A DNA stretch of 64,000 bases, from positions 1 through 64,000 of the forward strand of contig CALBDW010000018.1 in NCBI GenBank assembly GCA_937927435.1, given 5' to 3'. This document shows, piece after piece, positions 52,123 through 63,263 of the stretch (within the stretch, counting starts at the first letter, position 1; each line of letters starts with the position of its first letter). This DNA is from an uncultured Bdellovibrionales bacterium. GTDB taxonomy: Bacteria; Bdellovibrionota; Bdellovibrionia; Bdellovibrionales; JAMPXM01. Under the pieces are notes generated by a model. The model was not told where the DNA came from. It made no database searches and saw only the letters and a list, made by a program, of their open reading frames with translations. The position numbers were made by a program, and so were the translations under genes.

Positions 52123-54013
52123 ACACGATGACTTTCGATCCGGTCCAAAAAGCTTGCGCTCCATACCGAGCGGAAGGCGCCCCTGAGTTTGAAATCGACG
52201 TCCATGAATTCGTGGCCAAGTTATAAAGAGCTCCGCTCGACAAAACGCCATCGCCGTCTTTCCCGCCCCACACAAACATTTTGTCACCCATCCAAACGGC
52301 GGCGTGCTGACTTCTCGCTGAGGGCGCATTCGTCACACTCATACTCGCCCATGAATCACTGGCGACGTCATAAACGCCACCGGTGTTAAAATACTGAGCC
52401 TCTTCATCGGAGCCTAGCGTGTATTTCGCCCCCCCCCACACGAGCACTTTTGACCCAGTGGAAGTCAAGGAGTGCTGCCCCCGTGCCTCAGGAGCGCCAA
52501 CCGTGGACATATGGCTCCACAAGCCAGTGTCGGGATTAAAACGATCACCCCAATTGACCGCCCCAAACAAACCAAATCCACCCCATGTAATTAAGTGTGA
52601 CCCAGCCCACACTCCTTTCAGTTCCGGCTCCGAGCTCGTAATCAATAAATCATCGTGAAACCTGAGATCTGGTCGTGGATCGGGCAGTCCCCAAGCGAAC
52701 GAAGCGAAACTCTGCCACGTATTGGTGGAAAGGTCGTAAATGGCGGCATATCTCGACATGTACGTCCACACCAAAAGCTTCGAACCGTTAAATGCCGTCA
52801 CGGGAGCGAGCCCGGCTAATAACGACGACATGACGTCCTCAGTATCAATGGATTCATAAAGGTATTCATAAAGACGCCGAATATCATTCGGCAAGGGAGC
52901 CATGTCACTCCAGGTATCCGTTGCCGGATCATAGAGCTTCCCTTCAAGGAAGGCCCAGACGAGCATTTTCGAACCAGTCCAATACGCAACATGGCGACTT
53001 GTCGGCTCGGGAGCTCCAACTTCCGAAATCGGACTCCATGTATCTGTGCTAGGATTGTATCGAGCTCCCGTGGCAATGGCGTTGAAGTCAGACCCTGTTC
53101 CTCCCCACACGATCATTTCTTGGCCCGTCCAAATCGCTGTATGGCCATATCGCCCTTGTGGAGCTCCAACTGTCGACATCGCCTGCCATGTATTGGTCGC
53201 GGGATTATAACGCCCCCCTGTGTTCGGAAAACTCCATCCCGCCCCCACACCTCCCCAGACGATCATCTCTTGCCCCGTCCAGACAGCCTGATGCCCGGTG
53301 CGATTTGATGGCGCGTTTGTCGTGCTGATCACATGCCATTGATTGGTATTGGGGTCATAGCGCCCCCCACTACTATAGGGCGCACCACTGTCTATTCCTT
53401 TACCCCCCCAATAAATAAGCTCAGTTCCAGTCGACACCACGGAGTACCCAACAACTCTCACAGGTTCGCCGGGCGCATTGATCGCCGTCCAAGTTCCGTT
53501 CGTAAGATCGTAAACAAAACCATGATCGTTACTCGTTATCCCCCTAAAAACCAGCTTCGATCCGATCTTCGCCGACTGAGATTCGAACGTGTGGCCCTGC
53601 ATAACGATGGATAATGTCTCAACCAACCATCGGAAACCATCGTAGCGCTCCCAATAGCCATAATTCGGATTAGAAACAGAATTCGACACGCTGGTCATCG
53701 TATTGAATACCTTTATTCGGGTGCCACTTGAAGTAGAACCGCCTTCGGGACCATCGACGCCGCTTATGACGAAAACGATTTCCTCATCCGTCCAGTAAGC
53801 CTGTTGGAGTCCTCCACCAAGACCGATGTACAGGCCAAGCATGTCAGTCAGGTAATCGATCGCTTCGCCTGGTATCGAGGTCCATGAACCCAGACCAGCC
53901 GTGGCCGATGACTTCTTTTTCCAGAATGCTCCTAAGTTGAAACCCGTTGCGAGCGCAGAAAGAGGGATAGCGGTGACAATAACCAGTGTGATAGCAAGGC
54001 AGGTTTGAATCAT
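52109..54013 (-). pseudogene. Kelch-repeat secreted protein, N-terminal part
   Basis: Starts MIQTCLAITLVIVTAIPLSA, a signal peptide (cleaved after ALA), then about eight Kelch-type beta-propeller blades of about 50-60 residues with the pattern W(T)G-(S/Q)-(E/K)-M-(I/L)-V-W-G-G ... N-T-G-G-R-Y-(N/D)-P ... T-D-T-W. Such propellers act as extracellular binding modules. The frame ends prematurely at 52109, just after VIVWGG, because of the nine-G tract. Another nine-G tract (52429-52437) is in frame. It follows the fibre gene directly (30 bases), so they are probably co-transcribed. Confidence 0.75.
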
Positions 54014-54042
54014 TCTTTTCAACAACTCAAACCCCACAACGT

Positions 54043-55812
54043 TTAATATCCTGTGATCCACGAAGCGTAGACGTGCGTTCCTATAACTATGAACGTGTAG
54101 ATCGTATGCTTGCCCGCCTCGGTCGCTTCATGATCCGGAGGTAGGTGAAAAGTGAGCGCCGTGCTTCCGCTGTCCGAATAGGCGGCAAACGAACAGGTCG
54201 CGCTCGTTGTGTTTTGAACGGCAAATGTATAGGAGCCTCCATCCTTCATGTTCCACAACGTGAAGCTCTGACACGGAAGCGAAGTGTACTGGAGGTTGCC
54301 CGTCGCAAAGTCGATCGTCGCAGTGGCGTTCGGTGTCGCAGGCCTACCAGCAAAGGCGCCGCTAACATCGAGAGCGACTCGCGGAGAACCCGTTCCGATC
54401 CCCACCTTGCTTCCTGTCGCCACAAGCTGAGTATTCCCCACCACAAGTCCATCCGGAGGCAAGGTCAACGTGCCCGTCATCGTGTCACCTGACTTGGACA
54501 CTTTCTTACCGTCGTCGATGTCTTCACAAACCCAAGAGGTCCCGTTCCAGCGCATCAACTTTCCTGAAGCGCACACACTGGACGGGAATCTCGAGTCATT
54601 ACCCGCGGCCACAGTTCCCGCCGTGGTACCGACATTCAAGGTCAAAGACGGCGTCGTCGTCCCGTTCGTGACGGTAATATAGGAGTTCGATGACGAAACA
54701 CTCGTGACGGTTCCATTGACCGTGCTTGAAAGCGTCCCACCTGCAAGCACAAGTCCCGTTCCGACCGTGATTTCTTGAACTGCACCAAAACCGCCATCGG
54801 AGCGACCGAGAAGCTTGCCACTATCGATGCTTTGAATCTTCGAGAACGTGACAGCACCGTTATCAATGGTCCAAGTCGAACCCGAACCCGCCACGGTGAT
54901 ATCGCCCTTATCACCGTCGGCCGGGGCCGAAGACGGTGTCGCCCATGTTCCGTCACCCCTTAAGAAAGTCGAGGCACTCGGAGTTCCCGAACCGAGACGC
55001 TCAAGCGGCACCGTACCGCTCGAAAGCGCGCTCGCGCTCAAGTTTGTAAGCCCCGCGCCCGAACCAGCGAACGCAGTCGCCGTCACGGTGCCGTTCACAT
55101 CAAGCGCAGTCGATGGATTCGTTTTTCCGATACCGACCTCACCCGTTGACATGATCGTCATCCGAGCGACGTTGTTGGTTTCCAAAGTCAGATCACTGGT
55201 CGTATTGGTTCCGACCGTCACGGCTCCGCTATTTCCGTTGTTGACGATCACGTCCGGAGCTCCCGAGATCTTCGACCAAGAGATATTAGGAAGATCCGCT
55301 TCCATAAGAGCGCGAAAACCAGGCTCACCGTTACCTGAAGTCGGAGCCGCAAATACATGGTTCTGCGTTTGTGAGCCGAAGTTCGCACCACTTACACTCA
55401 GAGAATCGCTGATCCAGCTCGTTCCATTGCTTTGAAGCACATAACCGCTCGGTCCTGGATTCACATGGGCCATCGCCTGGATCGCCTCTCTCGCGGCCGC
55501 TTCGTCAGAAGCCGTCACTACAGAATTGCCGACACTCGTGAAGCCCAGATTCGTACGAGCTGCCGCCGGATTCACAAGGCCCGAAAGGTTGTCCGATTTC
55601 TTCAGATAATCGCTGGCATTTTCGGTCGCCATGGTACCAAGACCAGTGACTTGTGCCGCACTGATCTCAATATTCGCGCATTCAAACGTATCGGTGAGTG
55701 ACGACCATTTAATCGTTTGCCCTGAGCCGCATGAGCCAACGTTGAACGCCGAAGCTCCAACGCCGTTCTTTATATCGGCAAAGGTGTACCGGGAGGCGGC
55801 GTTAACGGATCC
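54043..55812 (-). pseudogene. Fibre protein B, main part (frame-shifted)
   Basis: Continues 55770-56444 in another frame from SVNAASRYTFADIKNGVGA. Fibre-like shaft with GIGKTNPSTALDVNG, VTATAFAGSGAGLTNL, GSGSTWTIDNGAVTFSKI and a second KVGIGTGSPRVALDVSG; these repeats are typical of Bdellovibrionota mosaic adhesive trimer proteins. It ends in a compact beta domain with two Cys (LPCQSFTLWNMKDG ... CSFAAYSDSG) that is probably the tip. The stop at 54043 is intact. Confidence 0.72.
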
Positions 55813-56444
55813 CCACTCACGCCGGGAATCAGGACACCGCCCCCGCTGAAACTTTGCAAGTATCTCGTCGAAATCCCCTGCGCCAGCTTCTTCAACTCAT
55901 CAGCTTCGCTTTGATCGAAGCTCGGAGCCTGGCCGTTTTCGTCATCAATTCTCAAAAGTTGTTTCGCCTTAAACCCACCGACCGATTGCGCTTCGATCGC
56001 AAGCGGCACGTAGTTAATCGATGTCTCGGGGACCTGTTCCCACGTGGAAGGGCTGGCTGTCAGATGACGAAACTGGACATTCAAGCGACGTCCGTCCGTG
56101 AGGTCGGGCGTATAACTACAATTGACACCGGTCAACGTGCCGCGATTCTGAAAGACCTTTTCCAGCTCCACTCCCGTATCGCTGCTTCCCCATTCATCAT
56201 CGCCGATGGTGAGAGCGAAGGTGCCATTTGAAACCGTTTGAGAGCGAATCGCTTCGTACAAAAGGCAATTCTGATTCGCTGCCCAGATCTGAATTTTGAA
56301 CTCAATCGGGCCCTCGAGCGGAGTTCCATCGTGTTTAAGAATGCGTCCGTGGTAAGTGAGAACCGTCGCGGCCGCTTTAGAAACCGGCAGGAATATCAGA
56401 AAGGAGATGAATAAGAAAACTCTGATTGCGCCCTCAACTGCCAT
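55770..56444 (-). pseudogene. Fibre protein B, N-terminal part
   Basis: Begins MAVEGAIRVFLFISFLIFLP with a clear signal (cleaved after KAAA) and GGAG 8 bases before the ATG at 56444. An N-terminal domain follows (YHGRILKHDGTPLEGPIEFK, NCLLYEAIRSQTVSNGTFAL), of the same kind as at the start of fibre A (CVLYEEEQSV). The frame ends at 55770, but one extra G in the four-G run at 55811-55814 would join it to the rest (GVSGGSVNAASRYTF). Product if joined: about 800 residues, secreted fibre. Confidence 0.72.
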
Positions 56445-56652
56445 CGCGCGTCTCCAACCGTGAAGTGGTCTATGGACTCTCAACAAACGTTCCCCTTCCA
56501 AATGCGCGCCCGACCACGAGAATAAAGCAGCTGATCACGCGCAGAATCACTGATTAATTTATCGGACTTCAGTCCTTGCCACTTAATAACCCATCAAAAG
56601 AAATCATATGAAAAGTCCCAATCGGGATCTCTTTTGGGGACAGGAAAACGCG

Positions 56653-56722
56653 AAACGAGATTTACATCGAATGTCGTGACGCGATCTCGTTTTGAGTCAG
56701 CTCACCTTGCGCTTTAAAGCGC
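56653..56722. promoter_or_regulatory. Two inverted repeats in the divergent gap before fibre B
   Basis: AAACGAGAT (56653-56661) pairs with ATCTCGTTT (56684-56692) around a 22-nt loop, and GCGCTTTAAAGCGC (56709-56722) is a perfect 14-bp palindrome. They lie in the 458-base gap between fibre B (minus) and the TPR-like gene (plus). Either could be an operator for one of these genes. The rest of the gap holds no gene. Confidence 0.45.
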
Positions 56723-56902
56723 CCCTCAAGGCATCACGTACGAGCGAGCTTCTCAAATGTGAAACCTAGAATGAAAAAATTTTTCTAAACAATTCATCTT
56801 TATCCGAACCTTCGGCTAAAATTATATCTATCACTTCCATCTGCGGCTTAAGGACGGCATATTGAAAAGTCATCTCTCTCGCTTGCGAAGGAGGTGGCAT
56901 CT

Positions 56903-57589
56903 ATGGAATTCCGAGGGGAAGAACTCGCTTTCTACCAAAAAGCATTTGATGCCTATAACCAAGGCGACTGCGGCAAAGCGGTTGAATTAGCCAAGGACTT
57001 TCTCGCTCAGTTTCCTCAGAGCCCTCTCGCGCTATTCGCTCAGGCTGCAGCGCTCGGAGCTTACGCTCTTTCATCCGCCCTCTCGGCTGAAGAAAAAAAA
57101 CAACTACTGGAGACAACCCAAAACGAAATCACGTCGCTCTTTAATCACCCCGACCTCGCTAAGTGGCCTCGCCAATTTCAAGCCGAGGTAAAAAACGAAT
57201 ATTACTGGCGTTCAGGCGCTCACATCGAACAATACCGTTTGGGGGTTGAGGAAGTCTCAAACAGCCGGCCAGGGCACTATTACGCCTGTGTCGCGGCCTC
57301 TATACTCGCCTATGAACGACTGCCGAACTCCGTCGCCGACGCGGAAGATTGGGCAAGACGATCTTTATATCACTTTAAGGAGCTCGAAAAGACCAACACG
57401 CGCCGGTTTAGGATGTATGAGTTTGCCGCTCAAGCCTTGGCATGTCTCGGGAGATATGAGGAGGCGCTCGCTTGCTTGAAAAACGACGCAAGCAGAACGA
57501 ACGATGTCCTGCAAACAATCGAACAAATCAAGAAGCTTCGCGCGGAAAAAGATCGCGAGGCCAAGACTGCCGAAAGACCCTCGGCTTGA
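56903..57589 (+). CDS. TPR-like soluble helical-repeat protein
   Basis: 228 residues, no signal peptide. MEFRGEELAFYQKAFDAYNQ ... AVELAKDFLAQFPQSPLALF and YEFAAQALACLGRYEEALAC are TPR-type helix pairs at both ends. AAGGAGGTGGCATCT precedes the ATG at 56903; an upstream in-frame GTG is not needed. A protein-interaction scaffold; partner unknown. Cotranscription with the lipoprotein gene behind it (77 bases) is likely. Confidence 0.78.
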   Translation: MEFRGEELAFYQKAFDAYNQGDCGKAVELAKDFLAQFPQSPLALFAQAAALGAYALSSALSAEEKKQLLETTQNEITSLFNHPDLAKWPRQFQAEVKNEYYWRSGAHIEQYRLGVEEVSNSRPGHYYACVAASILAYERLPNSVADAEDWARRSLYHFKELEKTNTRRFRMYEFAAQALACLGRYEEALACLKNDASRTNDVLQTIEQIKKLRAEKDREAKTAERPSA

Positions 57590-57665
57590 CCGACCGGCGC
57601 GTGTTCGGGTTTCTGCGATAAAAATCGATTCCCAAAGTCCAAAACTCAGCTCATACTCGTTTTGT

Positions 57666-58463
57666 ATGGGCAGAATACTGGCAAGTTCGCTTCTCATTTC
57701 CCTTTTAACCGCCTGCACGACGGTCTCACTACAGTTTCCAAGCTCTCGGTTCGACTCACCGGAAACCCTAGGCAGCGGTGCAAACCGCTTTCTGTTCGGT
57801 CTGGGGGTGGCCTCGACTCAAAACGTGATTTTTACGGACGACGCTTCTATCAGACCTCCGGACCTTTCGCGTCCACGAATCGAAACGAATAACCCCCTCG
57901 TCGGCCGTTTCGGCTGGGGCCTCTTTGAGAAATTCGACCTTGGCTTGAAGACATCGGTAGGCCCCGCGCCCGTGCGCTTAACGGGCAAGCTTCAACTCCT
58001 CGGAGACCCCCAAGGCAGGGCTAGAAGTGGAAACTTTTCCCTCGCGCTCTCAGGCGGAGTCGGATATGCGTCTCCCAAGTGGAGCGGAGACCACAACGGA
58101 CTTCTCGGTCCAGCCGGTTACAGGTGGAACGCGAACGTGCAAGCACTGCTCTCGGAAGCCGCGCTGATTGCGGGCTACCGGCTCTTCGACCCCCTTCTGC
58201 TTTACGCCGGCGCCTTCTACGAAGATTACCGTGTCAACGGGCGAATCAAACATGAGAAATCCGATAACGGACTTTCACCTGAAGCGGAGTACGAATTCAC
58301 CTACGACGGTTATCAAACCGGCGTCAACGCCGGCGTGCGTATCGGATTTGGCGCTCACCCGACCTACCTGATACTCGAAGGCGTTTACTCAAAAACCGCC
58401 CTGAGCCACGGCCTTGCGATGAAAGATACAGGTTTCGGAGCCGAGCTCGGTTTCGCTTTCTAA
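57666..58463 (+). CDS. Lipoprotein with outer-membrane-like beta domain
   Basis: 265 residues with lipobox LLTAC (C17) after MGRILASSLLISLLTAC. The rest is rich in amphipathic beta strands (RFLFGLGVASTQNVIF, FDLGLKTSVGPAPV, LLLYAGAFYEDYRVN, FGAELGFAF) and ends in Phe, so it could form a small barrel or beta-sandwich at the outer membrane. The start has no strong ribosome site; the signal and the lipobox support it. No family recognised. Confidence 0.7.
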   Translation: MGRILASSLLISLLTACTTVSLQFPSSRFDSPETLGSGANRFLFGLGVASTQNVIFTDDASIRPPDLSRPRIETNNPLVGRFGWGLFEKFDLGLKTSVGPAPVRLTGKLQLLGDPQGRARSGNFSLALSGGVGYASPKWSGDHNGLLGPAGYRWNANVQALLSEAALIAGYRLFDPLLLYAGAFYEDYRVNGRIKHEKSDNGLSPEAEYEFTYDGYQTGVNAGVRIGFGAHPTYLILEGVYSKTALSHGLAMKDTGFGAELGFAF

Positions 58464-58541
58464 AGCATTCAAAAGCGATGTTGATGAGTGCCTCTTGAGA
58501 GTATAAAAACGAAGCCGCCGAATTTTCTCTGAGGGAGCGCC

Positions 58542-59615
58542 TTGAGCACGCGCAAGATCATCCACATCGATATGGACTGCTTTTACGCGGCTGTCGAATT
58601 GCGCGACCGCCCAGAACTGCGTGGACGCCCGATCGCCGTCGGAGGACAGCCGGAAAGCCGAGGCGTGATTGCGACGGCAAGCTACGAGGCACGTGCGTTT
58701 GGCGTACGTTCGGCAATGGCCTCGGCGACAGCTCAAAGGCTTTGCCCCGGGCTCATCATCATTCCGCCGAATTTCGCGAAATACAAAAAGGAGAGCCTAC
58801 GCATTCGTGAAATCTTAAGTCGCTTCACTTCGCGGATCGAGCCTCTCGCTCTCGATGAAGCCTATCTCGACGTCACGGACTCACCCCATTTCGGCGGCAG
58901 CGCAACGCGAATCGCCGAAGAGATCCGCCGCCTTATTCGAAAGGAAACGGGGCTGACTGCCTCGGCAGGCGTCGCACCCAACAAATTTCTCGCGAAAATC
59001 GCCAGCGACATCAATAAACCCGACGGCCTCAAAGTCATCCGCCCGGAAGAAGTCGAAACATTCATCAAAACGCTTCCGGTCGAAAAAATTTGGGGTGTGG
59101 GAAAAGTCACGGCCCGTAAGATGCACCGGTTGGGCCTTCACACTTGCGCGGATCTCCAGAATCTATCGATCACCGAACTCACCCGCCACTTCGGGAGTCT
59201 AGGTGTTTCGCTTTTCGACTTCGCTCGGGGGATCGATCATCGCGAAGTGAAAGTGGAGCGCGAACGTAAGTCGCTTTCCGTCGAAGAAACGTTCAGTCAC
59301 GATCTAGCATCCCTCGAAGAATGTCTCTCGAAGCTCCCGGAACTTTACGAAGACTGGACCAGCCGCATGGAGCGCGCAGGCGTGGCGGACAAGATTCGCG
59401 GGATTTTCGTGAAGCTTAAGTTTCATGACTTCAAAAACACGACGCACGAAACAACCTTCCGCGGCTATCCGCGCCTTGAAGACTTTCGGCCTCTTCTTGA
59501 AGAAGCCTATCTTCGCCGAGGAGAGCCCGTACGCCTGATCGGAATCGGCGTCCGACTCGAGGCCACCGCGCCGAAATCAGACAGCTCCACTCCGCAGCTG
59601 AAATTATTCGAGTGA
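58542..59615 (+). CDS. dinB: DNA polymerase IV (Y-family)
   Basis: Translesion polymerase, 357 residues. Catalytic acids D10 (IHIDMDCFYA) and D105/E106 (LALDEAYLD); finger/palm motif YEARAFGVRSAM with the conserved R; little-finger domain about 240-345. It ends QLKLFE: QLKLF is a beta-clamp-binding motif. The TTG start has GAGGGAG 5 bases upstream. The frame is intact although it lies between two broken surface-gene regions. Confidence 0.96.
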   Translation: MSTRKIIHIDMDCFYAAVELRDRPELRGRPIAVGGQPESRGVIATASYEARAFGVRSAMASATAQRLCPGLIIIPPNFAKYKKESLRIREILSRFTSRIEPLALDEAYLDVTDSPHFGGSATRIAEEIRRLIRKETGLTASAGVAPNKFLAKIASDINKPDGLKVIRPEEVETFIKTLPVEKIWGVGKVTARKMHRLGLHTCADLQNLSITELTRHFGSLGVSLFDFARGIDHREVKVERERKSLSVEETFSHDLASLEECLSKLPELYEDWTSRMERAGVADKIRGIFVKLKFHDFKNTTHETTFRGYPRLEDFRPLLEEAYLRRGEPVRLIGIGVRLEATAPKSDSSTPQLKLFE

Positions 59616-59624
59616 CGGATCGCC

Positions 59625-59948
59625 TTATTTGCCCACCCAACCGGAATCCACACAGATATAGATCACACCGGCGGCGCTATCGATTTTCATGCGTCCTCTT
59701 TCATCAGGCTCGTCACAGTCCGCGGCAGGAGGCATACCGGTCGTTAAACCGAATTGAGCGTATCCCGCAACTTGCAGCTCACTTCTCGGAGTTTCTGTTC
59801 CGATTCCGACTTTGCCGGAATTCTCCAGGACCATCGCCGTTTGCGCCCCTGAACTGCCCCTCACTTTGAATCGCATGTTCCAACGGTCGTACTCCGTTTG
59901 CGCCCCGTCGCCAAAACCGACTCGATCGTACCCGCCAATGAAGATCCC
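59625..59948 (-). pseudogene. Fibre protein A, C-terminal fragment
   Basis: Last fragment: GIFIGGYDRVGFGDGAQTEY, then NSGKVGIGTETPRSELQVAG and a short domain with CDEPDERGRMKIDSAAG and YICVDSGW before the stop. It joins the preceding fragment at a three-C run (59946-59948) if one base is added. Confidence 0.68.
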
Positions 59949-60409
59949 GAGGCACCCGCTCCACTCGCCGCATGGAAGGCAATTCCAGTTCCAAACCCGT
60001 TCTGAATTTGACTTCGGTCGGCCATGTCCGAGGAAATTCGCACCGGATAATAAACCTGGTTCCCTGCGTTCCCGCGCCCTATGACTTGAAGCGGATAGTT
60101 AGCATCCACCGAGCCATAACCAAGATGCAAGGCTCTAAAACGGTTCATCGGCTTCAGCAAAACGATATCCTGTGACTCTTCAGGCAAACCCTCGTCGACA
60201 AACTGCCAGTCGTTAAGCCAGGAGTATTGAAAGTTAATCGGACGCCCAATGACTGAGACTGTCACCAACCCGTAATCTCCCCAAGGCCTACCTTTAAAGA
60301 TAACGGAGACAAATCCATTTTCCTCAGCCAACCATATATCGACTGGAGCGACATTGCCGTAAGTTTCTAACGAGGGCGCATAAAACTTCGGCTGAGGGGA
60401 GCCATATAT
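59861..60409 (-). pseudogene. Fibre protein A, fragment 4
   Basis: Reads FFIYGSPQPKFYAPSLETYG through VSVIGRPINFQYSWLNDWQF to ASGAGASG, then goes out of frame. It joins fragment 3 at the six-A run 60410-60415 if one base is added. Confidence 0.65.
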
Positions 60410-62442
60410 AAAAAACCGACATCAAAGGTTCTTCCGCCGCCATAGGCCCAACCGTCAAAGCGGATCTTCGCCAAAAAATGCATGTGTCCGAAGTGACTCT
60501 TGGTCTTCAGCTTCACGTACCCCGACGTGTATGTGTACCAAATGTTGGTCGCCGACGCGAGATTGGTGAATACGGAATTATTATCAAGATAGCCGCTCAC
60601 CTTGAGAGGCCCCTCCACATGTAGTCGATGACTTGGAGACGTCGTTCCGATTCCGACATTGCCTGATGAGAAAATCGTGCGTCCGCTGCCCTTCGGAGCG
60701 AACGTGAGATTGATACTGGCATCACTTCCAGCCGTACCAATCACCGGCGAGGAGCCGCTCGGCGCCCCCTTAACCGTTACGTAGTTCACCGAACCCACGC
60801 CGCCATCAAGAACGCTGAGGCTTGTGCCGTTACCGGAACCGATGTTCACCGAGCCCGATGTCGAGGCCCGAAGGGTGAGATTTTCTCCCGTCCCGCCGGC
60901 GGCAACTGTCAGCGCGCCAGACCCGGTGATATTCGATCCGACGCCCGTTAGGTTACCGACGTTTGTAATTCCACCGAAGTTATTATTGATGCCTCCGCTT
61001 ATGGAGGCGCCACCGGACGAAATCGTGAGTGCTCCAGAAAGCGTTCCTCCCGAACTACTTAAGAACGATCCACCTGTCGGAGTCGAGGCAAGCTCCAACC
61101 AAGAGTTATTGATATAGGCCTCAAGCTTGTGATTACTCACGTTATAGCGAATCATGCCAGGAGCGCCGACGGGTCGCTCTCCCGTCGTTCCAACCGGAAC
61201 CCGAATAGCGTCGGTCTTGGAGCCGGCATCAAGGCTGACGATCGGCGAAGAAGTTCCGATCCCCATTTGCTCTTCGATGTTCATCGATCGGACGCTGTAG
61301 ATAGTCCCGCTGCTTGTCGTTAGCTCCTCTGGATTTGCAGACGTATCCGTGAAGACCACATCGCCGCCGGTCAGGTCGTTAAAGGTGACGATTAAACTTT
61401 TAGCGACATTATTGGCCGCCACTCCGAATTCGTATTCGTAAAAGTCACTGCCGCGCCGAACGTAAAGATCGAATCCTTCTGGAAAATCTCCATGCCCCCG
61501 TCCGACGGCGAAAGGCTCAAGCTTTCTCCAATCGTAGTTGCTGCCGAAAGCCTGGTATCCCCCCTGAAAGAGATAAAGCTTCGTTCCAGAATTGCCGGCC
61601 GTCTTCGATTGGACCTGGATCAGAACCGAAATGCTTCCTTCCGGACTCGAACGAACGATTGCCAATGGTTTCGTATGCCCAGCTGAGACTGCAAGCGAGT
61701 ACCGCCGATAAACGCTGGCTCGCCAGTCTCCCATTGAGACTTTGCCCGCGACTTTCACGTCACCGGTTACATGCAGCGTAGCCTCGGGATTCGTTATCCC
61801 GATTCCAACGTCTCCATCCGACGTCTGCGAGATGGGGCTACCTATAAGCCGCTTTTGCAGCGATCCGTCGCGATAGGAGGGCACATTACCATTGGTCAGA
61901 CCCTCTCTGTTCACCAGCGTAAACCACGGCGAACTCGAAAGTCCCGAAACTGGTCCCAGGCGGAACGAAATTTCTTTGTTGGTCATCGTCAATTGGCCGA
62001 AACGGCCTTGGTCTTTTTCGACAATCGACAACGAATGCCAATCACCGTTCGGCGCGTTCGCGATGGAACCGGCTTCGTCCGCGAGATAAACGCCGGTTCC
62101 TCGGCTCACCTGTTCGTTGTAATCACGGACGATGGTGGTCTCGGTATTCGTGCCGTTCATGAGATAATGTGGAAACGGAGCCTGAGTCAGGATGACATCT
62201 CCTGCTGAAGTCACGCTGAGGACGCGACTATGGCCGCCTGTAACCGACGAACTCGAATTGAGGTTCGTGAGCTTTAAGCCCGAGCTGTCCGTAGCTCCAC
62301 TGGCGATATCGAGGATGTCTTGCGGGCTGCTTGTGCCAATGCCGATTTTCCCATCGCCAGTCAGGGTCATTCGAGGAACGTCATTCGTCTTTAACGCGAC
62401 AACATTCGCATCCATTGATCCCAGCTCAACAGGCCCCCCTGT
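60367..62442 (-). pseudogene. Fibre protein A, main shaft fragment
   Basis: About 690 codons in one frame from TGGPVELGSMDANVVALKTN to GRTFDVGFLYM. Several shaft repeats: KIGIGTSSPQDILDIASG, DVGIGITNPEATLHVTGDVK, QMGIGTSSPIVSLDAG, NVGIGTTSPSHRLHVEG, separated by beta domains. This is the fibre body typical of mosaic adhesive trimer proteins. Confidence 0.75.
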
Positions 62443-63263
62443 CCTCCCCGCAGAATGAACTTGCTCGCAAGCGATGTCGCGCCGGTTCCGCCCTTTTCAA
62501 CCGGCAAAACACCGGTCACGCCGTTGGTTAAATCAATTAACGGTAAATCCTCATCCGCAATCGTGCGGAACGTGGGAGAGCCGGAGCTAATGGTCGGCGC
62601 CGCAAAGAATGTTTTGGGCGATTGAGAGCTGTACGCGATCTGGGACTCGTCGACCGCGACATTCGCGCATTTCATCGCATCAGTTAGAGACTCCCACACA
62701 AGCGTTTGCCCCGAGGTACAAGTCGTCGAAAAAAATTGAGCATGTCCTGGCGCAGTTGAACGAATATCCGAAATGCTAATGAACGACGGCACATATTGAG
62801 CGTTCCCGTCGTAGCGCAACACTTGTCCGTCCTCTGTCGGTGCTGATCCGCTGACCGACGTCCCTTGGATCTTGGCGACCGTGGGCCCCGGATATGTGCC
62901 CGATAAGTCGCCGGCGGCGCTCCCTCCTGGTTCGACTCCCGAAATTGAAGTCCAAACAAGATTTCCGCTTCCGTTCGAGCTCAAGACTTGCCCGTTGGTG
63001 CCCGGTGCTCCGGGCAAGCCCAAAACATAGCTTGAAACGCCGTTGGGCGCACGAAGCCCGACAAGGCCGGCTCCTCCGCTGGACGACGCGCCCACAAACA
63101 CGCGAGCCGAAGTCGTATCCGATGTCGTTTGAATCGGGCCGCTCGTATTGACGACCGTTGTTCCCCCAATCGTACCCGATTGGATGCTTGAAGCGTTGAT
63201 ATCCGTAAGATCCCTGCCGTCCAGGGCCGGAAGTTCCCCCCCCCCCGGTTGAACTTGGACGAT
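62391..63263 (-). pseudogene. Fibre protein A, fragment behind the in-frame TAG
   Basis: Same frame as fragment 1 but after an in-frame TAG (63264-63266): IVQVQPGGGELPALDGRDLTD ... NASSIQSGTIGGTTVV. It carries an 11-G tract (63236-63246) that is in frame as it stands, and it ends out of frame at about 62443, where one base appears to be missing (RGG-TGGPVELG). Confidence 0.7.
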
